Position numbers and translations under genes: made by a program
Shown here: one piece after another, positions 1 through 5,011 of the stretch
Layout of the letters: each line of letters opens with the position of its first letter
Position numbering within the stretch: position 1 is the stretch's first letter
NCBI GenBank assembly: GCA_030600405.1
Contig: JAUVMD010000045.1
Coordinates: 1 to 8,115, forward strand
Source of the DNA: Nitrospirota bacterium
Lineage (GTDB): Bacteria > Nitrospinota > Nitrospinia > Nitrospinales > Nitrospinaceae
Length of the DNA stretch: 8,115 bases
Reading direction: 5' to 3'
The notes under the pieces: generated by a model
What the model saw: the letters and a program-made list of their open reading frames with translations, nothing else
The model's database searches: none
What the model was told of the DNA's origin: nothing

Positions 1-119
1 ATTTCGACCGCAACTTCGCCGTTGCGGGCGGTCTCCACCTCATAACCTTCTTTTTTCAAGGCGATGGAAAGCATTTCCCGCATGCTCTTTTCATTATCGA
101 CAACTAAAATACGGCTCAT
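1..119 (-). CDS. Response regulator receiver domain, N-terminal fragment (PilR/NtrC-like)
   Basis: This is the first 39 codons of a gene that runs off the left edge. The start is the ATG at 119-117, six bases after the argG stop. The visible protein begins MSRILVVDNEKSMREML and continues with KKEGYEVETARNGEVA, the beta1-alpha1-beta2 pattern of a CheY-like receiver domain. Receivers with this K-S-M-R-E helix are common at the start of sigma-54-dependent activators of the PilR/NtrC type, but no AAA+ or DNA-binding part is visible, so the output is unknown. The phospho-acceptor Asp would lie beyond the edge. The usual Asp-Asp pair of the acidic pocket reads Asp8-Asn9 here. No good Shine-Dalgarno sequence precedes the ATG, so translation may depend on coupling to argG. 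The receiver call is firm; the subfamily is inferred. Confidence 0.85.
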   Translation of the reverse strand, partial: MSRILVVDNEKSMREMLSIALKKEGYEVETARNGEVAVE

Positions 120-125
120 GATGGT

Positions 126-1340
126 TTAGAACAGTTTGTCACCGAGGATTTCCGAAAATCGCTTTAATCGGAGAGCATGGAGCCGGATAAACCCTTCGGC
201 ATCGTTTTGACGGTAAACCTCATCCTTTTCAAAGGAGGCGGTCTCCGGGCAGTAAAGAGAGCGGTCCGCTTTGCGTCCCGTAACTATGCAATTGCCTTTA
301 TACAATTTGAGGCGAACGGTTCCGGTTACTGTCTTCTGCACTTCATCGATCATCTTCTGAAGCAGAAGCCGTTCCGGCGAATACCACATTCCATTATAAA
401 CCAATCGCGCATAGGCCGGTATGAGTGAATCCCGAAGATGCATCACTTCACGATCGACGGTGATGGTCTCCAAGTCCCGGTGGGCGGCATGCAGGATGGT
501 GCCTCCGGGGGTTTCATAAACACCCCGCGACTTCATTCCAACAAATCGGTTTTCAACGATATCGATCCGTCCAATCCCGTTTTGCCCACCAAGTTCATTC
601 ATCTTGGTCAACAAATGAGCCGGGCTCATTCGCTCTCCATTGACAGCTACAGGATCGCCGTTTTCATAGTTAATTTCAAGTACTGTCGGTTGATCCGGAG
701 ACTTTTCCGGCGAAACCGATAACATGAACATTTCCTCGTGAGGCTCATACCAGGGATCCTCCAGAACCCCGCCCTCGTAGCTGATGTGGAACAGATTCCT
801 GTCCATGCTGTACGGTTTGTCCTTGCTCACGGGAACCGGTATGCCATGGCTGGTGGCATAATCGAACAGGCTGGTGCGCGAGTCCAGATTCCACTCTCTC
901 CAGGGGGCAATGATGACGATATCAGGATTGAGGGTCATATAGGTCAATTCGAATCGGACCTGATCGTTACCCTTGCCCGTGGCTCCATGCGAAACCCCTT
1001 CGGCGTTTTCGAGGCCGGCCACGCGAATCTGCTCCTTGGCAATCAACGGGCGGGCGATGGCGGTGCCCAGTAGATAATGATTTTCGTAAAATGCGTTGGC
1101 CCGCAACATAGGAAATACAAAATCCTTGACGAATTCCTCTTTCAAATCCTCGATATAAATTTTACTCGCTCCGGTAGCGAGAGCCTTTTCCCGAACCGGG
1201 TCCAACTCCTCCCCTTGGCCGAGATCGGCGCAGAACGCGATAACCTCTGCCTCGTATTCTTCTTTCAGCCATTTGATAATGACTGAGGTGTCCAGCCCTC
1301 CCGAATAAGCCAGAACAATTTTATTCAATTTCTTTTTCAT
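126..1340 (-). CDS. argG: Argininosuccinate synthase
   Basis: ArgG is a cytosolic enzyme that joins citrulline and aspartate using ATP, giving argininosuccinate, AMP and pyrophosphate. This is the penultimate step of arginine synthesis. The 404-residue product has the usual family length of about 400. Visible hallmarks are the N-type ATP-pyrophosphatase P-loop AYSGGLDTS at residues 11-19, the substrate-binding stretch [15 protein letters not shown] at 117-131, and [19 protein letters not shown] at about 169-187. The C-terminal region holds the expected [19 protein letters not shown] segment. The ATG at 1340 is chosen because AGGA lies 8 bases upstream and the protein begins at the expected distance from the P-loop. 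The gene follows glk by 47 bases and is followed by a response regulator after 6 bases. argH is not next to it. Nothing appears broken. Whether it shares the sugar-gene promoter or has its own in the 47-base gap cannot be read from the sequence. Confidence 0.97.
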   Translation of the reverse strand: MKKKLNKIVLAYSGGLDTSVIIKWLKEEYEAEVIAFCADLGQGEELDPVREKALATGASKIYIEDLKEEFVKDFVFPMLRANAFYENHYLLGTAIARPLIAKEQIRVAGLENAEGVSHGATGKGNDQVRFELTYMTLNPDIVIIAPWREWNLDSRTSLFDYATSHGIPVPVSKDKPYSMDRNLFHISYEGGVLEDPWYEPHEEMFMLSVSPEKSPDQPTVLEINYENGDPVAVNGERMSPAHLLTKMNELGGQNGIGRIDIVENRFVGMKSRGVYETPGGTILHAAHRDLETITVDREVMHLRDSLIPAYARLVYNGMWYSPERLLLQKMIDEVQKTVTGTVRLKLYKGNCIVTGRKADRSLYCPETASFEKDEVYRQNDAEGFIRLHALRLKRFSEILGDKLF

Positions 1341-1348
1341 ATTTCCAT

Positions 1349-1352
1349 TCCT
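1349..1352 (-). promoter_or_regulatory. Ribosome binding site of argG
   Basis: The minus strand reads AGGA followed by 8 bases and then the argG ATG. It lies in the 47-base gap between glk and argG (1341-1387). That gap holds no hairpin with a T-run, so there is no sign of a terminator between the two genes, and I cannot identify a convincing -10/-35 pair there. Confidence 0.6.
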
Positions 1353-1387
1353 GAACGCACGTTGAACAAATAAAAACAGTCACTTTA

Positions 1388-2377
1388 TCACTGAATTCTA
1401 TTTTCTCCCAGCGCAAAATAGGCCGCCCCCAACAGCGGAGCGCGTTTATTCATAACGACTTTCACTGGAATTTGCTCCATGAAACCCCTGGATTTTCCTT
1501 TATCGCGAAACGCCTCCAAAAATGAATGCGATTTCAGAAGCGGCAGAATTTCGGGGGCGATCCCCCCGCCGATGTATATACCGCCCCGTGCCATAATCTG
1601 AAGCGCCAAGTTGCCCGCCACCGCTCCATACACAGACACAAACATTTCAAGGGCCTTCTCGCAGGACCTGAATTTTTTGGATAACCCGTTGCGGGAAATC
1701 ACCTCTGCCGGCTCCTCCTGCTCAAATTCGTCGGACAACCAATCGGGTTCGGTTTCCTGATCGCGCGCTTTAAAAAATTCAAAAATCCGGATCAAGCCGG
1801 GCCCGGATAAAACATCCTCGATGCAAACCCGGCCGGAAACCTGGCCCAGGTATTCCAACAGGCTGACTTCCAACGCGAAGCCGGCGGGAAAATCGCATTG
1901 CCCGCCTTCGGTTTCAAGAACCCGGTAGCGCCCTCCCTCCTCCGGGACGAGAAACGCCTGCCCTAAACCGGTCCCGGCAGCCAGCACACCGATACTGCCG
2001 TTGGGTTCGCCCTGGGCTTCCTGAATCACTGCCACTTCATCATCGGATAAATAGGGAATCCCATAGGCCAGTGCCGCCAGATCGTTGATCAGTGAAACGG
2101 AATCGGTTCCCAAGAGGGGTTTCAATTCACGGACGTTGATTTCCCACGGTAAATGAGTAATCTCGCACCGGCCTTCGTGAACGGGACCGGCCACCCCCAG
2201 GCAGGCATGGGTCAGCTTCGGTTGGGTTTCTTTAAGGAAATGTTCGAGCAAGTGAAACAGATCGGGATAATCCCGGCTGGCATAACTACGTTCCACCGAC
2301 AAGCTGGGAATACCCTTATTAATATCGAACAGGGCTAAATTGACTTTAGTCCCCCCGACATCCCCGGTAAGGATCAT
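1388..2377 (-). CDS. glk: Glucokinase (Glk family, E. coli type)
   Basis: Glucokinase phosphorylates glucose with ATP to glucose-6-phosphate in the cytosol. The 329-residue product matches the usual length of E. coli-type Glk (about 320). Visible elements in order are the phosphate-1 loop GDVGGTK at 5-11, GVAGP at 61-65, SLINDLAALAYG at 95-106 with the likely catalytic base Asp99, the phosphate-2 loop AAGTGLG at 133-139, ETEGGQCDFP at 155-164, EDVLSGPGL at 187-195 and the adenosine-side motif GGIYIGGGIAPE at 265-276. In E. coli Glk the sugar is held by Asn, Asp, Glu157, His160 and Glu187. Here Asn98, Asp99, Glu157 and Glu187 are kept, but position 160 is Gln (codon 1898-1900). The start lies 9 bases after the transaldolase stop. 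The neighbouring pgi and tal support a hexose-phosphate role. It could accept a different or additional hexose, which is an inference from Gln160 only. Confidence 0.93.
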   Translation of the reverse strand: MILTGDVGGTKVNLALFDINKGIPSLSVERSYASRDYPDLFHLLEHFLKETQPKLTHACLGVAGPVHEGRCEITHLPWEINVRELKPLLGTDSVSLINDLAALAYGIPYLSDDEVAVIQEAQGEPNGSIGVLAAGTGLGQAFLVPEEGGRYRVLETEGGQCDFPAGFALEVSLLEYLGQVSGRVCIEDVLSGPGLIRIFEFFKARDQETEPDWLSDEFEQEEPAEVISRNGLSKKFRSCEKALEMFVSVYGAVAGNLALQIMARGGIYIGGGIAPEILPLLKSHSFLEAFRDKGKSRGFMEQIPVKVVMNKRAPLLGAAYFALGENRIQ

Positions 2378-2384
2378 GTGACGA

Positions 2385-2388
2385 CCCT
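2385..2388 (-). promoter_or_regulatory. Ribosome binding site of glk, overlapping the tal stop codon
   Basis: The minus strand reads AGGG, then 7 bases, then the glk ATG. The first two bases of this site are the last two of the transaldolase TAG stop. A ribosome ending on tal would therefore sit on the glk start region, which suggests translational coupling. Confidence 0.55.
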
Positions 2389-3637
2389 ATTTAAGAAAGG
2401 ATTGGATCCTTGCATCCAGCGCGTTCTGGTCCTTGGCGAACGATTGCAGGGCCGATTGGGTCATAAGATCGTCAAGCGCGATGGAACCGGGCCAGTTGGC
2501 CAGTTTAGGAATTTTACCGTCATCCTGGATTTTGTTCAGGTCCTGGCCAGTAAAGGGATGGAACAAATCGAGCCCGCTATCCTCGCAGAATTGGACCAGA
2601 TCATCTCCGGACATTTGATCGAGATCGCCGCGGGCCATCAGGCGGTCGACCGCTTTGCGGAAATCGCCGTCCAGCTCCCAAAGGTGGGCCACCCGAGCGC
2701 TCCAGTCATGTTCTGATTTCATATCCGGATTTAATGCCGTGCCATCCGTTTTATGGATCTGATCCGGAGTGCGGCCGGAGTCCTGAAACTCCTTCATCGC
2801 CTTGGGGGGAATTGTGTGGACATCCATTCCCGCCAGAGTCGCAACCTGATCGCCGTTACGGATACTCGCGGCGATCAAACGGGTTTCCACATCGGGGTGG
2901 TTGTTGCGCACTTCTTCCAGGGCGCTCTGGGTATGCAGAGTGACTTTTTCACCCACCCACTCACCACTGCCGGCGGAGTTGTCCGCCACCACAGCGTTGA
3001 GCCGTCCCAGAAAAACATTCACATAATTCGGGTTGGAAAGACGGGCGGCGAGGTAATTCTGCCGGGCGGAAAAACCCAGGGTGAAGTTTACCGGAATGTT
3101 TTCCTGCCGTATCCGCCGGGTCGTCAGCAGGCCTTCCGGCGTCAAAGGAACCTTGACCGTGAAATATTCGGGACACACGGCAAAGTACCGCTTGCCATAC
3201 TCGACGCTTTTTTCGATATCGCGTGATATCGAAGGATGCAATTCGACGCTGACCTTGACCTTGAACGCCTCGACCAGTCTCAGGGCGATGCGGCAATTGA
3301 TCACAAAGCCGATTTCCATCACCAGTTCCTCGCGGCTCAGGCCGGAGGCGGCTTCCTTGAGTTTGTCCACGGTTTCCTGAATTACTGCGTCCATGACTCC
3401 ACTCTGCACCACCTGATTGGCTAACGTGTTGTTGGTGGTGAGCGCAGTCAATTCGTTTTTCCATATCGATTGAGCCAGTTCCAAATCCCCGGTGTCGATC
3501 CACAACTCGGTGCCCAACTCCTTAAGGCGAGCCAACAACGGATCGCTTTGATATTGCTTGGACGGCGGTCCTGAATTGATTTCCTTAAACGCGATGCGGT
3601 GAACGGTTTCATTTAAATCTTTACTGACGGTCCCCAT
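2387..3637 (-). CDS. tal: Transaldolase, long form with N- and C-terminal extensions
   Basis: Transaldolase moves a dihydroxyacetone unit from fructose-6-phosphate or sedoheptulose-7-phosphate to an aldose phosphate through a Schiff base on lysine, in the non-oxidative pentose phosphate pathway. Visible active-site parts are WIDTGD at 46-51 (Asp48), TTNNTL at 67-72 (Asn69), VSVEL at 129-133 (Glu132), YFTVKVPLTPEGLL at 158-171 with the Schiff-base Lys162, NFTLGFS at 184-190 and VFLGR at 208-212 with Phe209 and phosphate-binding Arg212. Glu132 and Phe209 match transaldolases, whereas fructose-6-phosphate aldolases carry Gln and Tyr there. The barrel closes with LIAASIRN at 254-261 and VHTIPPKAM at 273-281. 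About 135 residues follow with no motif I recognise; the total of 416 is well above the usual 215-390. The ATG at 3637 has a strong Shine-Dalgarno sequence and shares one base with the pgi stop. The family call is firm; the subfamily is uncertain. Confidence 0.9.
   Translation of the reverse strand: MGTVSKDLNETVHRIAFKEINSGPPSKQYQSDPLLARLKELGTELWIDTGDLELAQSIWKNELTALTTNNTLANQVVQSGVMDAVIQETVDKLKEAASGLSREELVMEIGFVINCRIALRLVEAFKVKVSVELHPSISRDIEKSVEYGKRYFAVCPEYFTVKVPLTPEGLLTTRRIRQENIPVNFTLGFSARQNYLAARLSNPNYVNVFLGRLNAVVADNSAGSGEWVGEKVTLHTQSALEEVRNNHPDVETRLIAASIRNGDQVATLAGMDVHTIPPKAMKEFQDSGRTPDQIHKTDGTALNPDMKSEHDWSARVAHLWELDGDFRKAVDRLMARGDLDQMSGDDLVQFCEDSGLDLFHPFTGQDLNKIQDDGKIPKLANWPGSIALDDLMTQSALQSFAKDQNALDARIQSFLK
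3212..3233. repeat. Perfect inverted repeat, 9-bp arms with 4-base loop, inside tal
   Basis: The plus strand reads TTCGATATC, GCGT, GATATCGAA. The two 9-base arms are exact reverse complements. It lies in the coding sequence for the S-R-D-I-E-K part of transaldolase, about 400 bases after the start codon. On the transcript it would fold to a hairpin with an ACGC loop, followed by an A-run rather than a U-run, so it is not an intrinsic terminator. Function unknown. Confidence 0.6.
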
Positions 3638-3650
3638 TATTTTTCCTTCC
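3635..3650 (-). promoter_or_regulatory. Ribosome binding site of tal and TAATG stop-start overlap with pgi
   Basis: The minus strand reads GGAAGG (3650-3645), 7 bases, then ATG (3637-3635). The preceding pgi gene ends in TAA at 3639-3637, so stop and start share one A in the string TAATG. The binding site is encoded within the last codons of pgi. This arrangement usually means coupled translation and decides the tal start with good confidence. Confidence 0.8.
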
Positions 3651-4968
3651 GGTAACCTGGTTTATTCAAAAGTCGAAACATGTTGTTTTTATAAAATTCT
3701 ACACCCGGCTGGTCGAACGGATTGACGCCTATCAAATATCCTGACATGGCCACAGCCCTCTGAAAAAAATAGAACAGATAGCCCAGAGTATGAGCGCTAC
3801 GGTCTTTCACCGTCAGGGTCATGTTGGGCACGCCGCCTTCGAGGTGGGCTTGGGCGGTACCCTGCCAAGCTTTCTCATTCACCTCGTCGAGGTTTTTACC
3901 AGCGAGATAGTTCAGGCCATCCCGGTCTTCCGGAAATTTGGGTATCTCTATCAGATGATTCGAAGAGGCCACCCTGAGAAAGGTCTCAAAAATGATCCGG
4001 TTGCCTTCCTGAACCCATTGTCCGAGGGAATGCAAATCGGCCGTATATTCTGCGGTAGCGGGGAAAATGCCCTTTCCGTCCTTGCCTTCGCTCTCTCCGG
4101 CCAACTGCCGCCACCACTCTACCACAGTTTGCAAGGCCGGATGAAACGCGGCCATGAGTTCGAGAGTTTTCCCCTTTCGAAGCAATAGATTGCGAATGGC
4201 TGCGTAGCGATAGGCTGAGTTTTGATCCAAGGCGGAATGCCGGGAGGTATGCTTTTCGCAATCGACGGCACCAGCCACCATCTCCTTGATATCCAGCCCC
4301 CCAACAGCGATGGGCAGCAATCCCACTGGAGTCAACACGGAATACCGACCTCCGACATCGCCGGGAATCACGAAACGTCGATACCCTTCTTCATCCGCCA
4401 ACTGCTTGAGGACCCCTTTTTTTGGATCGGTGGTCACGAAGATGCGCTTGCGCGTTTCATCGGGCCCGTATTTTTTCTCCATAAATTGCTTGAGTAGACG
4501 AAACGCGATGGCCGGTTCGGTGGTGGTTCCGGATTTTGAAATCACGTTCAGACAAACTTTTTTATCTTCTAGAATTTCCAAGAGATCGTGAAGAGTGTCG
4601 GAACTGATGTTTTGACCGGCAAATAGGATTTCTGGCCCTCCCCTCGCTGACGGCGGGAGTTGATTCGAAAAAGTGTGGCTTCCGAAATCAATCGCGGCTT
4701 TGGCACCCAGATAGGAGCCGCCGATACCGATGGACACCAACGTCTCACAGTTTTCCCGGATCCAGGCAGCTGAATGTTCTATTTCCCTTAGTGCGTCCGA
4801 CGTGGTTTGCGAAGGCAGATGGAGCCAACCCAGAAATTCCGCACCCTTCCCCCGACCGGATTCCAAATTCTGTTGGTGTCGGTCCACCTCCGGTTGCAGG
4901 CGGGCGATCTCATCTTCCGTAACAAAACTTTCTATATTTTTAGTGTGGAGTTCCAGAGTTTTTGTCAT
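3637..4968 (-). CDS. pgi: Glucose-6-phosphate isomerase
   Basis: Pgi interconverts glucose-6-phosphate and fructose-6-phosphate in the cytosol. From the ATG at 4968 the protein has 443 residues, like the compact Bacillus-type enzyme (about 450) rather than the E. coli form (about 550). Visible parts are SIGIGGSYLGAKAA at 79-92, the sugar-phosphate-binding loop SKSGTTTEP at 144-152, family signature 1 (DVGGRYSVLTPVG) at 204-216, GESEGKDGKG at 291-300 with catalytic Glu292, ADLHSLGQ at 310-317 with His313, and signature 2 at 410-427 ending in catalytic Lys427. All expected catalytic residues are present. A TTG two codons upstream (4974) directly follows an in-frame TAA and could also start the gene. 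Neither start has a well-spaced Shine-Dalgarno sequence; an AGGA at 4993-4990 is 21 bases from the ATG and 15 from the TTG. The gene follows the SPOR gene closely and overlaps tal by one base. Confidence 0.96.
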   Translation of the reverse strand: MTKTLELHTKNIESFVTEDEIARLQPEVDRHQQNLESGRGKGAEFLGWLHLPSQTTSDALREIEHSAAWIRENCETLVSIGIGGSYLGAKAAIDFGSHTFSNQLPPSARGGPEILFAGQNISSDTLHDLLEILEDKKVCLNVISKSGTTTEPAIAFRLLKQFMEKKYGPDETRKRIFVTTDPKKGVLKQLADEEGYRRFVIPGDVGGRYSVLTPVGLLPIAVGGLDIKEMVAGAVDCEKHTSRHSALDQNSAYRYAAIRNLLLRKGKTLELMAAFHPALQTVVEWWRQLAGESEGKDGKGIFPATAEYTADLHSLGQWVQEGNRIIFETFLRVASSNHLIEIPKFPEDRDGLNYLAGKNLDEVNEKAWQGTAQAHLEGGVPNMTLTVKDRSAHTLGYLFYFFQRAVAMSGYLIGVNPFDQPGVEFYKNNMFRLLNKPGYRKEK

Positions 4969-5011
4969 GACCAATTAAGACGAAGGAGTTCCTAAATGAA
5001 AACGCGGATCA

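Noticed and set aside
438..1073. Plus-strand open frames of 94 and 111 codons opposite argG
   Set aside because: They lie wholly antisense to a well-supported argG, show no recognisable motif or good ribosome site, and arise from codon bias of the real gene.
1341..1387. Possible promoter or ArgR-like operator upstream of argG, including an AACG-TG-CGTT dyad
   Set aside because: The dyad has only 4-base arms and does not match an ARG box, and no -35/-10 pair with proper spacing is convincing.
2753..3226. Plus-strand open frame of 157 codons opposite tal
   Set aside because: It is antisense to the catalytic core of transaldolase and its product has no domain-like pattern.
2961..3503. Minus-strand open frame of 180 codons in another frame of tal
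   Set aside because: It is rich in Gly, Arg and His as expected of an out-of-frame reading; tal in this region carries the Schiff-base lysine and other conserved residues.
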